From: Parafrankia sp. EUN1f
Lineage (GTDB): Bacteria > Actinomycetota > Actinomycetes > Frankiales > Frankiaceae
Assembly (NCBI RefSeq): GCF_000177675.1
Contig: NZ_ADGX01000001.1
Coordinates: forward strand, 62,001 to 126,000
DNA: 64,000 nucleotides
Direction: 5' to 3'
Part shown: positions 8,605-17,139 of the stretch, one piece after another
How positions within the stretch are numbered: the stretch's first letter is position 1
How the letters are laid out: the number at the start of each line of letters is the position of its first letter
Made by a program: the position numbers and the translations under genes
The notes under the pieces: model-generated
Databases searched by the model: none
What the model was told of the DNA's origin: nothing
What the model saw: the letters and a program-made list of their open reading frames with translations, nothing else

Positions 8605-8998
8605 CCTTTGCTCCTGACGTTGGATCGCTCTGCCGCCGTGCCGCTGGACCGGAGTTGGGGTGAGGTCGTCCAGGCACCTTCCGTACCCCGCGCTTCATCA
8701 CGATGATGTCGCCCTCCGGGCGCACCTGGCAGGCGAGCCGCAAGGTGCCTTCCCGAGATGTGTCGACGACCTCGGCCAAGCCGTCAGCCTCGAACGGCTC
8801 CACCGCATTGATCCGGTCGGCCCCCTCGATCACCGACATGAAACACAAGTGACAGGTTCCGAGGCCCTCGCAGCTGGTGGGCCATCGGATACCGTTCTGG
8901 ACTGCGGCATCGTAGACACTCTGCCCGGGTTCGATGCTGAACGTGATGTTCTTTGGTCGCACCGTGACCGTCGCCGCTAGATCGTCAAGTCGCTGCAC
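8597..8998 (-). CDS. [2Fe-2S] plant-type ferredoxin
   Basis: The protein is 133 aa from a GTG at 8998 with GGGAGG 6 nt upstream; an in-frame TTG at 9019 lacks a ribosome site. The cluster ligands are visible: SCEGLGTCHLC (three cysteines in the CX5CX2C pattern, counted with a spacing usual for this family) and LACQ about 40 residues later. It should pass electrons to the Rieske oxygenase encoded two genes downstream. The C-terminus has a basic, low-complexity tail of about 25 residues. The first gene of this operon, it is preceded by a copy of the ATGCAAAATAG element at 9025-9035. A decayed homolog lies at 532-648. Confidence 0.9.
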   Translation of the reverse strand: MQRLDDLAATVTVRPKNITFSIEPGQSVYDAAVQNGIRWPTSCEGLGTCHLCFMSVIEGADRINAVEPFEADGLAEVVDTSREGTLRLACQVRPEGDIIVMKRGVRKVPGRPHPNSGPAARRQSDPTSGAKDE

Positions 8999-9024
8999 GC
9001 GCCGCCTCCCAACGCGCAAATTTT

Positions 9025-9035
9025 ATGCAAAATAG
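9025..9035. promoter_or_regulatory. Cluster-1 operator copy A (CTATTTTGCAT on minus)
   Basis: ATGCAAAATAG on the plus strand, the reverse complement of CTATTTTGCAT, lies 27 bp upstream of the ferredoxin GTG. The same word recurs at 10779, 16284 and 16626, always in an intergenic promoter position. Confidence 0.6.
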
Positions 9036-9081
9036 TCGACATGTGTCTAGGGTCACTGGCAGGTGATCTGACCGTCTGCGA

Positions 9082-9921
9082 TCACAGCAGCCCGAGCTGG
9101 CCTGGGGCGTTGTAGTCGAGGCGGCGCCGGACGCCGTCCAAGGTGTCCGCCTCGATGCTGACGACCAGCTGAGTCACGCCTGCCGCGCGGTACTGGTCGA
9201 TCAGTTCTAGGGATAGCCGTGCGCGCGGCGTCAGCGTGATCTCGAAGCCCGCCAGGTCTCGTCCGATCTTCTCCGCGTGCTGGAAGATCACCGCGCGGGC
9301 CCGTGCGGCCTCGTCCGGGGTGTGGCCGAACCCGTACCAGCCCGAGCCGAACTCGGCCGCGTCTTGCAGTGCGACCGTGGCTTTGCCGCCGAGGACGAGC
9401 GGCGGCCCCTCGGGGCGGACCGGACGCGGATGGGCGTCGATGCCGTCGAACCAGACGAAGTCCCCATGGAAGACGGGTTCCTTCATCGTCCATAGTGCCT
9501 GCAGAGCGTGGAGGTGCTCCCGGAACCGGGCCCGGCGGCGATCCGCGGGAACGCCCATGGCCTGGTACTCCAGGTCGAGGTAGCCGACCCCCACGCCCAG
9601 GACCAGGCGGCCGTCGGAGAGGACGTCGACAGTCGCCGCTTCTTTGGCGAGCTGGACCGGTTGCCGCAGTGTCGCCGCCACGATCCCTGTGCACAGCTGG
9701 ATCCGCTCGGTGTGCGCGGCGAGGTAGCCGAGCGTCACCAGAGGATCGGCCATGGGCCAGTCGGGGTCGAGCGGAGGCTTGGGCTGGCGGGGGCTCGGCA
9801 GCACGAGATGCTCCCCCACCCACAGCGACTGGTAGCCAAGTCCCTCCGCATGAGCGGCCACCTCGCCCGCCTGCCGGGACACCATCCCCCCGACGTTCGC
9901 CCCGAAGAATCCAAGCTTCAT
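9082..9921 (-). CDS. LLM-class, probably F420-dependent oxidoreductase
   Basis: The protein is 279 aa from the ATG at 9921 (GAGGG 7 nt upstream). It has the luciferase-like barrel: MKLGFFGANVGG, then SLWVGEHLVLPS, LCTGIVAATLRQP, the GRLVLGVGVGYLDLEY motif near residue 115 and the RRARFREHLHAL helix. This matches the short mycobacterial/actinobacterial F420-type LLM group. It lies 31 bp downstream of a crotonase gene on the same strand, so the two are probably co-transcribed. It could reduce an enoyl intermediate or oxidise an alcohol; the direction and substrate are not visible. Confidence 0.88.
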   Translation of the reverse strand: MKLGFFGANVGGMVSRQAGEVAAHAEGLGYQSLWVGEHLVLPSPRQPKPPLDPDWPMADPLVTLGYLAAHTERIQLCTGIVAATLRQPVQLAKEAATVDVLSDGRLVLGVGVGYLDLEYQAMGVPADRRRARFREHLHALQALWTMKEPVFHGDFVWFDGIDAHPRPVRPEGPPLVLGGKATVALQDAAEFGSGWYGFGHTPDEAARARAVIFQHAEKIGRDLAGFEITLTPRARLSLELIDQYRAAGVTQLVVSIEADTLDGVRRRLDYNAPGQLGLL

Positions 9922-9952
9922 GAGATATCCCTCGTGAACCTCGCGTCGCCCG

Positions 9953-10708
9953 TCACCGGGAGGTGATCCGATCGGCCATCGCCGCACGGGCAGCAGCCCT
10001 CCCGGGGTGCTCGGACGTCGTGTCGAACGCCTGGGCCTCCAGCTCGAGCTGCTCGACGAGATGGCGGCGGTGGGAGTCCTTCAACAGCCCCTTGGTCACC
10101 GGCCCGCTCACCCCGGGCAGGGTCGCGAGGCGGGTCGCGAGGGCCACGGTGTGTGCCACGAGCTCGGCAGCCGGCACAACCTCGTTGACCAGGCCCCACT
10201 CGTGAGCCCGCTCGGCATCCAGCCGCGCATTGCCGAGGAGGAGCTCGAAGGCTCGTGTGTAACCCAGCACGCGCACCAGATGATGCGTCGCGCCGTTGTC
10301 CGGCGAGAGGCCGACCTCCGCGAACCCGGCCGAGAACAACGCGTTCTCCGAGGCCACCCGGAGGTCGGCCGCGGCCGCCAGGGACAGGCCCGCACCAAGC
10401 GCAGGCCCGTTCACCGCCGCGACGAAGGGGATGTCCAGGGCGTCGAGCTGCAGGATCACCGGGTGGTAGAAGCGGCGCATCCGACGTGAGGACGGGGAGT
10501 AGTCAGACTTCGGCGCGCGGATGTCGCCGCCGGCGCAGAAGCCGCGGCCGGCACCGGTCAGAACAACCGCCCCGGCCCGTCCTGGCGCCGTCGCCAGAGC
10601 GTCCGACAGGGCGTCGAACAGCTCGGGAACGACGGCGTTGAGCCTGTCCGGTCTGTTCAGGGTCAGCACCAGCACCGGCCCGTGCATCTCCTCGAGGACA
10701 AGGCTCAT
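9953..10708 (-). CDS. Enoyl-CoA hydratase/isomerase (crotonase) family
   Basis: The protein is 251 aa from the ATG at 10708 (GGGGGAGG upstream). Crotonase features are the first strand VLTLNRPDRLNAVV, the oxyanion loop GAGRGFCAGGDI near residues 60-70, and the second loop NGPALGAGLSLAAAADLRV near 105. The residue that matches Glu144 of rat crotonase is in FAEVGLSPDNGATH, where an acidic residue is present only as Glu in FAEVG and Asp in SPDNG; this is common in actinobacterial paralogs. It should hydrate or isomerise an enoyl-CoA in the cluster. It is divergent from the CoA-ligase gene at 10852, and the shared gap carries operator copy B. Confidence 0.88.
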   Translation of the reverse strand: MSLVLEEMHGPVLVLTLNRPDRLNAVVPELFDALSDALATAPGRAGAVVLTGAGRGFCAGGDIRAPKSDYSPSSRRMRRFYHPVILQLDALDIPFVAAVNGPALGAGLSLAAAADLRVASENALFSAGFAEVGLSPDNGATHHLVRVLGYTRAFELLLGNARLDAERAHEWGLVNEVVPAAELVAHTVALATRLATLPGVSGPVTKGLLKDSHRRHLVEQLELEAQAFDTTSEHPGRAAARAAMADRITSR

Positions 10709-10778
10709 CGACCTCCCCCTGTGATCCCCGGTGTCATGGCGACTGCCTTTCGTCGACGGATGCGGCCAGATCCGCCTA

Positions 10779-10790
10779 CTATTTTGCATG
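10779..10790. promoter_or_regulatory. Cluster-1 operator copy B
   Basis: CTATTTTGCATG sits in the 143-bp gap between the divergent crotonase (start 10708) and CoA ligase (start 10852). One site could control both. Confidence 0.6.
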
Positions 10791-10851
10791 ACATCACGGT
10801 AATGACAAGGGCGTCGCGGCGAGCGCCGCAGGCGTCAGAGCAGGAGAGCCC

Positions 10852-12498
10852 ATGACGGAGACCAAAACGCCCGCCGTGCCAGCCGCCCTCGGCGGCAACC
10901 CGTGGCAGGGAAAGACTGTCCACGACGCCTTGGCGCACGCGGTCAGCCGATGGCCCGATCACGAGGCACTCGTCGACGGGGACACGGTTCTGACCTTCCG
11001 CGAGCTTTCGGCGGCGCGCGACCGACTGGCGGTGGCCCTGTCCAAGCGCGGCATCGCGAACGCCACACACGTCGCGGTTCATCTCCGCCGCTCGTGGGAG
11101 CACGTGGTCCTGCTGCACGCGTTGTGGCAGCTCGGCGCGGTGGTGATCACGCTGAACACGGCCTGGGAGTCAGAGGAGCTGGCGTACGCGCTCACCTCGA
11201 CAGAGGCCCAGTTCCTCGTGACCAGCACCCACGTGGCAGGCAAGCCCGTCGATCATCGGATGGCAGCCCTGGGGTTACCCGCGTACGGCCCAGCTGACAG
11301 CTCGCCGTTCCCGCTGCTGCAAGCCGTGATTTCCGATGACCCGGACGCATCCCCGCACGAGTGGAGCCTACAGTCGTGGCTCCGGTCCGAGGCGGGGCGC
11401 GCACCGGACCCGGTGCGCAACCAGGATGCCGTCATCCTCTTCACCTCCGGCTCGACCGCTCGCCCCAAAGGCGTCGTGATCCGGCAGGAGGGTCTCCTTG
11501 GCTCCGCCCACTACTTCATGGAGCGGCTGGGGCTCGGCCCGGACGACCGCTTCCTCGGCCTGGGGCAGTACTTCCACGCCGGCGGTCTGGTCCAGCTCCT
11601 GGGAACCTGCCTCTACGGCACCAGCATGCACATCTTCGACGGCTTCCAACCAGAGGCGATGGCGCAGGCCGTTCACGAGCGGGGGCTCACCGCGACCACC
11701 GGCTTCGACCTGGTCCTCGGCCGGCTGTGGGACGATCTCGAGCGGAAGGGTTGGCACCGACCCAGCAAGGTCGGTTGCGCCCCCGGGCTGACGATGTACG
11801 ACAGGCTCGAGGCCGAAGGCGCGACGGTCGTCATGATGTACGCGATGAGTGAGGCCGCGAACATGGTCACGCTGACCGAACCCCGGCTCGGGTCCGAGAA
11901 GGGCCGGATGAGCAACGGCCGTCCCCTGCCGGGAGTCACCGTCCGCATCTGTGATCCGGCCTCGGGCGCGCCGCTGCCAGCAGGCACACCCGGCGAGATC
12001 TGCTTCACCGGCTGGAACCTGTTCTCCCGCTACTACGGCGCTCCCGACCTGACCCGGGAGTCCTTCGACGACGAGGGCTTCTTCCACACCGGCGATTACG
12101 GCTGGTTGGACGAGAACGGCCGCCTCTACTACCGTGGGCGCTACTCGTCGATGATCAAGACTGGCGGGGAGAACGTCTCCGAGACCGAGGTGGAGAGCTT
12201 TCTGGTCCGCGAAATTTCCGATGTCGTCGCGGCTGCCGTGGTGGGCATACCGGATACCCGGTGGGGGGAGGCCGTGGTGGCCTTCGTCGAACTCCGCCCG
12301 GGCGCGGCGTTCGACCCGGCAGCCCTTCGCCGGGCGTGTCGCGGCAGGATCGCCGGCTACAAGATTCCGAAGCGTTTCCTGCCCATCGCGCCAACCGAGT
12401 GGCCGACGACGCCGATGGGCAAGCTCCTCCGGAAGGAGCTTCGTCAGACCGCCATCGAGCAGACCGGTGGCGAGATAGCGGCACATCTCGGGTCATGA
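10852..12498 (+). CDS. Acyl-CoA ligase (AMP-dependent synthetase)
   Basis: This 548-aa protein carries the adenylate-forming signatures: P-loop FTSGSTARPKGV near residue 200, the A5-type segment MMYAMSEAANMVTL near 330, the hinge region FFHTGDYGWLDENGRLYYRGR near 410, and the C-terminal lysine motif PMGKLLRKELR near 525. It activates a carboxylic acid through an acyl-AMP to its CoA thioester. The substrate-binding pocket cannot be read for specificity. It is the only plus-strand catabolic gene between 1 and 16.6 kb. It shares its promoter gap with the crotonase, and it ends inside the left arm of a strong terminator. Confidence 0.9.
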   Translation: MTETKTPAVPAALGGNPWQGKTVHDALAHAVSRWPDHEALVDGDTVLTFRELSAARDRLAVALSKRGIANATHVAVHLRRSWEHVVLLHALWQLGAVVITLNTAWESEELAYALTSTEAQFLVTSTHVAGKPVDHRMAALGLPAYGPADSSPFPLLQAVISDDPDASPHEWSLQSWLRSEAGRAPDPVRNQDAVILFTSGSTARPKGVVIRQEGLLGSAHYFMERLGLGPDDRFLGLGQYFHAGGLVQLLGTCLYGTSMHIFDGFQPEAMAQAVHERGLTATTGFDLVLGRLWDDLERKGWHRPSKVGCAPGLTMYDRLEAEGATVVMMYAMSEAANMVTLTEPRLGSEKGRMSNGRPLPGVTVRICDPASGAPLPAGTPGEICFTGWNLFSRYYGAPDLTRESFDDEGFFHTGDYGWLDENGRLYYRGRYSSMIKTGGENVSETEVESFLVREISDVVAAAVVGIPDTRWGEAVVAFVELRPGAAFDPAALRRACRGRIAGYKIPKRFLPIAPTEWPTTPMGKLLRKELRQTAIEQTGGEIAAHLGS

Positions 12499-12545
12499 CA
12501 CAGCTGCCCGGGCGCACTCAGAGTGCGCCCGGGCAGCGTGTCATG
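12494..12545. terminator. Long bidirectional hairpin between convergent genes
   Basis: A 16-bp perfect inner stem (CTGCCCGGGCGCACTC and its complement, one-base centre at 12520) extends to 25-26 bp with one bulged A. It includes the stop codon of the CoA ligase and ends 25 bp before the stop of the convergent acyl-CoA dehydrogenase. No T-run follows, as is common in actinomycetes. Confidence 0.85.
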
Positions 12546-12569
12546 GGCCGGGTAGCGCGTGTGAGACGC

Positions 12570-13766
12570 TCAGTAGCTCCGCTCGAGCCCGAGCACCTTC
12601 TCAGAGATGAAGTTGAGCACCATCTGGTTGTTGACGGGCGCGATGCGGTGCGGACGCAGCTCAATCCAGTGCCGGCCGATGTGATACTCCGTGGCGAATG
12701 AGTATCCGCCGTGGATCTGCATCACGTGGTCGGCTGTCTTGAACGCGGCCTCCGAGGCAAGGTACTTCGCCGTGTTCGCCAACCGTCCGATCTCTTTGGC
12801 AGGTGCGCCGGCATCATAGGCGTCCGCCGCTGCACGAACGGCGAGAGCCGCCGCGCTGAGCTGGATATAGGAGTCCGCGAGAGGGTGCTGCACCGACTGG
12901 TTCTTGCCGATCGTACGGCCGAAGACCACCCGCTGCCCTGCGTACTCCACACCACGCTCGAGGCACCAGCGCCCCATTCCGACACATTCGGCCGCCAGCA
13001 GGATCCGCTCCGCGTTGACACTCGCCAGAATCTGCCGGAAGCCCTGCCCCTCCTCACCGACCAGGTCGGAGACATCGACCGGGAGATCGTCGAACCACAC
13101 CTCGTTGGAGTCGACGGCGTTCCGACCCAGCTTGGCGATTCTCTTGATCGTGACCTGCGGAACCTTCAGGTCGGCCATCAGCATCGACATGCCCGAGGTG
13201 GTCTCCGTGCCGTCCGACGCCCGCGCGGAGGTCCGGCAGAGCAGCAGGCACTTCTCGGCACGCTGCGCGTGTGAGTTCCAGACCTTCTGGCCGTTGACGA
13301 TGTACTTGTCGCCGTCCCGCACCGCGGTGGTGCTGATGCGTGACGTGTCCGTGCCGGCGTCAGGCTCGGTCACCCCGAAGCTGACCGAGAGCTCACCGGC
13401 CACCATGCGGGCGAGGTACTTCTCCTTGAGCTCCGGGCTCCCGTACTTGATGATCGAGCTGAGCGCGATGTGGCTCGAGTGCACTGTGCTGCACGCGGCG
13501 GTCGCTCCGCCACCCGCGCCGACTTCCTCCAGCATGGCCGCGCCCTGACTCAGGGTGGCTCCGCCACCGCCGTACTCCTCAGGAACGGTCATCGTGGTGA
13601 AGCCGCTCTCAACGAAATCCTGGAAGTACTCGGCCGGAAACTCTTTCTTCCGCTCCTTCTCACTCCAGTACTCCAACGGGTACTTGGCGTTGATTGCTCG
13701 AACGGCCTGCCGGATCTCGTCGTGCCCGACAGTGGTGAGCGGCAGGTGCTCGGACCTGATCGTCAT
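12570..13766 (-). CDS. Acyl-CoA dehydrogenase
   Basis: This 398-aa protein has the standard fold: TVPEEYGGGG near residue 60, the FAD/substrate loop SVSFGVTEPDAGTDTS near 125, NGQKVWNSHAQ near 160, FGRTIGKNQSVQHPLAD near 270 and IHGGYSF near 350. At the usual C-terminal catalytic-glutamate position it reads HRIAPVNNQM, so the base is probably elsewhere, possibly in the helix that starts NAERILLAAE, as in isovaleryl-CoA-dehydrogenase-like members. It would make the 2,3-enoyl-CoA for the crotonases. Its start overlaps the end of the AtuA-domain gene by 4 nt (ATGA), which indicates translational coupling. Confidence 0.9.
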   Translation of the reverse strand: MTIRSEHLPLTTVGHDEIRQAVRAINAKYPLEYWSEKERKKEFPAEYFQDFVESGFTTMTVPEEYGGGGATLSQGAAMLEEVGAGGGATAACSTVHSSHIALSSIIKYGSPELKEKYLARMVAGELSVSFGVTEPDAGTDTSRISTTAVRDGDKYIVNGQKVWNSHAQRAEKCLLLCRTSARASDGTETTSGMSMLMADLKVPQVTIKRIAKLGRNAVDSNEVWFDDLPVDVSDLVGEEGQGFRQILASVNAERILLAAECVGMGRWCLERGVEYAGQRVVFGRTIGKNQSVQHPLADSYIQLSAAALAVRAAADAYDAGAPAKEIGRLANTAKYLASEAAFKTADHVMQIHGGYSFATEYHIGRHWIELRPHRIAPVNNQMVLNFISEKVLGLERSY

Positions 13767-14125
13767 CGGTGCTCCTCCTCATCGGCGCCCGAGTTCAGCA
13801 ACGCGAACTCGGTGTCGGTCAGCTCGATCTCGAGAAAGCACAGGGCGTCAGCGAGTGCCTTGCCCTGTGGGTCCAGTCGCAGCGTGCTCGTCCCACCACG
13901 GCCGAGAATCCCGTGCAGCAGGAAATTCAACGCGTAAAGGTTCGGCAGCTCGAACCGCTCAGTCTGTCGGGCACGATCTGAGAAATACTCCTGCACCACC
14001 GCGGCCGTGAGCTCCCGCTCCAACGCGACGAACCACCGCTCGTGCCGCGCCGCGACGCCGATGTTCGCCGTACCGCCCTTGTCCCCGGAACGGGCATACG
14101 CGATTCGTCCGACTGGGACCCTCAC
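13763..14125 (-). CDS. AtuA C-terminal-like domain protein
   Basis: This 120-aa protein contains YARSGDKGGTANIGVAAR near its N-terminus, the hallmark of the small domain that in many proteins is fused to the C-terminus of AtuA (acyclic terpene utilization) proteins. Here it is a separate gene that overlaps the AtuA-type gene by 4 nt at its start and the acyl-CoA dehydrogenase by 4 nt at its end. The two AtuA parts probably form one complex. The reaction is not established; the family was first linked to citronellol and geraniol catabolism in Pseudomonas. Confidence 0.85.
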   Translation of the reverse strand: MRVPVGRIAYARSGDKGGTANIGVAARHERWFVALERELTAAVVQEYFSDRARQTERFELPNLYALNFLLHGILGRGGTSTLRLDPQGKALADALCFLEIELTDTEFALLNSGADEEEHR

Positions 14126-15495
14126 CGTGACCCACCTGCCTCGATCAGTTCGACGGTCGGTTCGATGAACTCGGCCGGGACGAGTGCCGGCCAGTAGCTC
14201 AGCACCCCGGACACCCGGCCCCGCCCGGGCAGGAGGGTGGTCTTGCCCGGCGGACCGTGGAACACGGTGCTCAGCTCCACCACCGCGCGTTGGAGGTCGG
14301 CACGGTGGTGTGAACGCGCGGCGAAGCGCAGCACCACCTCGATCAGCTCGCCGGCGGGTGGGCTACGGCGCTCATGGACCGCGCCGGTTCCGATCAGATC
14401 CCAGCGCACCTCCTCGATGTCCAGCTTCAGGCGGGCCAAGCGCCGCTCCAGCACCTCCCTAGCCCGCTCGGCACGCGCCACCGCCCCCGGCGCGGAGTAG
14501 AGCCACAGCGCGCTCGTCGAGTACCCGTCCTCGTAGCTCGCCGAGACCTTGAGCGTCGTCGGGGCCGCCCGACCAGTCGCTCCGTCAATCTCCACCAGAT
14601 CACGGTCGAGCTGCCGGACTCGCAGGGTCGTCCAGTCCGCGCTGACATCCGGAGTCAGATAGGCACGCGGATCGCCGATCTCGTAGAGAAGCTGCTCGAT
14701 GGTCGTCGTGACATCCACGACGCCCCCGCTGCCGGGGGTCTTGCCGAGCTCGATGCGCCCATGCGAGTCCACCTCCACGATCGGGGAACCGACATCCTCC
14801 ATCGCCGGTACGTCCTCCCAGCCGGCCTGATGGTTACCACCCGTCACGTGGGCACCACACTCAATCAGGTGGCCGGCGACGATGCCCGCCGCAAGGAGGT
14901 CCCACTGGTCGGCCTTCCAGCCGAAGGAGTGTCGCAATGCCGCCAGGGTCAGAGACGGGTCGGCGACCCGGCCGCAGATCACCACGTTGGCCCCACGCCG
15001 CAGCGCCTCGACGACCGGTTCCGCGCCGATGTACGCATTGGCACTGGCCAGCCGATCGGCGATGAGGGAGAACGGCTCACCGGTCTCGATGTTCCGCAGG
15101 TCGGCCCCCTGCGCGCGGAGCTCATCGATCCGGGAGATGAGGTCGTCGCCGGCGACGGCCGCGATGCGGACCCGGTCCCCAAGACCGAGCTCCTCAGCGA
15201 GCTCGAGCACCCGCCGCGCACATCCTGACGGATTCATCCCGCCCGCGTTACAGATGATCGTGATACCGCGTTCGACGGCGTCACCGAGGCAGTCACGCAG
15301 AATGGGCACGATATCCGAGGCGTACCCAGCGCTCGGATCGCGCTTCAGCTGCTTGCGGAGCACGGACATCGTGACCTCGGCCAGGAAGTCCATCACCAGA
15401 TAGTCGATACGGCCGCCGCGGACCAGCCTGCCAGGGGCCGTGATGTCATCGCCCCAGTAGCCAAGCCCACCGCCAATACGGACAGTCGCCGTCAT
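14122..15495 (-). CDS. AtuA-family (DUF1446) protein
   Basis: The protein is 457 aa from the ATG at 15495, which overlaps the crotonase stop (ATGA); 15507 is an alternative. Family features are GGGLGYWGDDI at the start, YLVMDFLAEVTMSVL, then ICNAGGMNPSGCA and the AYIGAEPVVEAL and VICGRVADPSLTLA segments. AtuA proteins are required for acyclic terpene utilisation in pseudomonads, and actinobacterial homologs occur in clusters with crotonases and acyl-CoA dehydrogenases. Exact chemistry is unknown. Here the chain crotonase, AtuA, AtuA small domain, acyl-CoA dehydrogenase is one overlapping operon, so it likely acts on a CoA thioester. Confidence 0.88.
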   Translation of the reverse strand: MTATVRIGGGLGYWGDDITAPGRLVRGGRIDYLVMDFLAEVTMSVLRKQLKRDPSAGYASDIVPILRDCLGDAVERGITIICNAGGMNPSGCARRVLELAEELGLGDRVRIAAVAGDDLISRIDELRAQGADLRNIETGEPFSLIADRLASANAYIGAEPVVEALRRGANVVICGRVADPSLTLAALRHSFGWKADQWDLLAAGIVAGHLIECGAHVTGGNHQAGWEDVPAMEDVGSPIVEVDSHGRIELGKTPGSGGVVDVTTTIEQLLYEIGDPRAYLTPDVSADWTTLRVRQLDRDLVEIDGATGRAAPTTLKVSASYEDGYSTSALWLYSAPGAVARAERAREVLERRLARLKLDIEEVRWDLIGTGAVHERRSPPAGELIEVVLRFAARSHHRADLQRAVVELSTVFHGPPGKTTLLPGRGRVSGVLSYWPALVPAEFIEPTVELIEAGGSR

Positions 15496-16256
15496 CGGCC
15501 CTTCCATTCCGGTCGGCGCCCCTCACGGAAGGCACGCGGCCCCTCGCGAGCGTCCTCGCTGTCGTAGACGTGGCGGAAGAGCTCCGCGCCTATCGACGCA
15601 GTGGCGGAGACCCCGGCCTCGGCTCCGACCCGCATAAGCCACTTGGACGCCCGAACCGACAACGGCGCGTTCTTTGCGATCGTCTCCGCAATCGCCCACG
15701 CGCGGGGCAGCAGCTCAGCCTGTGGCAGGACCTCGTTGACCAGGCCGACCTCGTACGCACGTCGGGCGGAGATCGGCTGGGCGGTGAGCAGCAGCTCCGC
15801 GAGGACGCGCCTCGGGAGCATGCGCGTCAGTGGTGCGGCCCACGGGGCGCCACGGCTCCACTTGGCCTCCGAGATCGCGAACGAAGCGGACTCCGCAGCG
15901 AGGCAGATGTCGCCGAACTGCGCGAGCCGGAAGCCGCCCGCGTAGGCGGCACCGTTGACCGCGGTGATGACCGGCTTCTCGATGAAGTCGTCGGGGCCGA
16001 ACTCGGCGAAGTAGTCCGGTGGGGGCTGCCCGGTGCCGCGCCCCGCCAGCTCCTTGAGGTCCGCCCCCGCGCAGAAGGCCTTGTCACCCGCACCTGTCAC
16101 GATGACCACACGATGCCGGTCATCCGCAGCGAACTCCCGCATCGCGGCCGACAACGCGGCCCGCAGCTCCGCGTTCACCGCGTTGCGGGCCTCAGGCCGA
16201 TCGAGGGTGAGCAACAGGACTCCATCTCGCGACTCGCTCTTCAGGACACTGCCCAT
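15492..16256 (-). CDS. Enoyl-CoA hydratase/isomerase (crotonase) family
   Basis: The protein is 254 aa from the ATG at 16256 (an upstream in-frame start at 16268 is possible). It has LLTLDRPEARNAVNAEL at the N-terminus, the oxyanion loop AGDKAFCAGADLKELAG near residue 60, and NGAAYAGGFRLAQFGDICLA near 100. It is the first gene of an operon of four overlapping genes that includes AtuA and acyl-CoA dehydrogenase. Operator copy C lies 28 bp upstream. It probably hydrates or isomerises the unsaturated CoA ester of the pathway, working beside the crotonase at 9953-10708, from which it differs clearly. Confidence 0.88.
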   Translation of the reverse strand: MGSVLKSESRDGVLLLTLDRPEARNAVNAELRAALSAAMREFAADDRHRVVIVTGAGDKAFCAGADLKELAGRGTGQPPPDYFAEFGPDDFIEKPVITAVNGAAYAGGFRLAQFGDICLAAESASFAISEAKWSRGAPWAAPLTRMLPRRVLAELLLTAQPISARRAYEVGLVNEVLPQAELLPRAWAIAETIAKNAPLSVRASKWLMRVGAEAGVSATASIGAELFRHVYDSEDAREGPRAFREGRRPEWKGR

Positions 16257-16283
16257 GACACACTCCATCCCATGGTGTGTCTA

Positions 16284-16295
16284 CCATTTTGCATG
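16284..16295. promoter_or_regulatory. Cluster-1 operator copy C
   Basis: CCATTTTGCATG lies 28 bp upstream of the crotonase start at 16256. It differs from copy B by one base. Confidence 0.6.
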
Positions 16296-16625
16296 CACAA
16301 CGACGCGGCGTCAATGTGTTGGACATGGGACATCCTCCCGAGCCATGGAGACCTCATGACACAAAGTCCGCTCGTAGGTACGCTGCGCACGCCGATTCTC
16401 ACGGAGGACTGTCACCCCGCGAGCGAGAGGGCCAACGCGTTGCAGGCGATCAGCTCGACGCCAGCCGAACATCCTTGGGCGAGGCCTCCGAGCCCTCACC
16501 TCAGACGGGATGGATCTTGACGCGGACATGCTCGGACCGAGTAACACCCCCGCAGCGAAGGCACTCCCAGGGCGCGATGGCGACGCGAGGCAATCTGAAG
16601 CCACACTTTCCACCGACGCATCTTG

Positions 16626-16637
16626 CATGCATAATAG
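16626..16637. promoter_or_regulatory. Cluster-1 operator copy D
   Basis: CATGCATAATAG, reverse complement CTATTATGCATG, lies 28 bp upstream of the chosen SRPBCC start. CATAAT inside it could also serve as a -10 box. Confidence 0.5.
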
Positions 16638-16665
16638 TATGTAAATCGAGGCGATGGAGGTTGCG

Positions 16666-17139
16666 GTGCGGAAGGTTTACGTGAGTACGGTGTTCGACCA
16701 GCCCGTCGATGACGTGTGGACTGTCCTCGGAGACTTCCACCGCGTCGACAGATGGATCGAGATCGTCCACGCCTCCGAGCCTGAGGACGGCGACCAGGCG
16801 GCGACGATCGGCTCCATCCGGAAGTTGACGGTCGGCGATGATCGACACACGACCCGGGAGCGTCTCGTCTCGTACGATGCGATGAACCGTCAGATGACCT
16901 ACGAGCTGCCCGACCTGCCGCCCTTCGGCATGAGCCACTACCTGGGCACGATTCGCGTGCTGCCCGTCACGGACTCCGGCAAGACCTTCATCGAGTGGTA
17001 CGGCGCGTACGCGTGCGACGATATCGCTGATGTTCCCACGATCGAGGCCAGTCTCCGCAGGATCTACACCGCCTTCCTCGCGGATCTGCGCCGGTATCTC
17101 GAGTCGACCGCAGTGCCTCGCCGCCTGAGCAAAGACTGA
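16666..17139 (+). CDS. SRPBCC-family (polyketide cyclase-like) protein
   Basis: The protein is 157 aa from the GTG at 16666 (GGAGG 5 nt upstream); an ATG at 16654 in frame would place the ribosome site inside the gene. The pattern VYVSTVFDQPVDDVWTVLGD followed by FHRVDRWI and, near the end, an amphipathic helix (ASLRRIYTAFLADLRRYLES) is the START/SRPBCC helix-grip fold that binds hydrophobic ligands. In catabolic clusters such proteins are cyclases, dehydratases or carriers. It is controlled from a gap with operator copies C and D, so it belongs to the same regulon. Confidence 0.8.
   Translation: MRKVYVSTVFDQPVDDVWTVLGDFHRVDRWIEIVHASEPEDGDQAATIGSIRKLTVGDDRHTTRERLVSYDAMNRQMTYELPDLPPFGMSHYLGTIRVLPVTDSGKTFIEWYGAYACDDIADVPTIEASLRRIYTAFLADLRRYLESTAVPRRLSKD

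Larger units (their letters stand above)
16257..16665. other. Divergent promoter region (about 410 bp)
   Basis: It lies between the minus-strand crotonase operon and the plus-strand SRPBCC gene and carries operator copies C and D near its two ends. The middle part, about 300 bp, has no recognisable gene. Confidence 0.6.
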
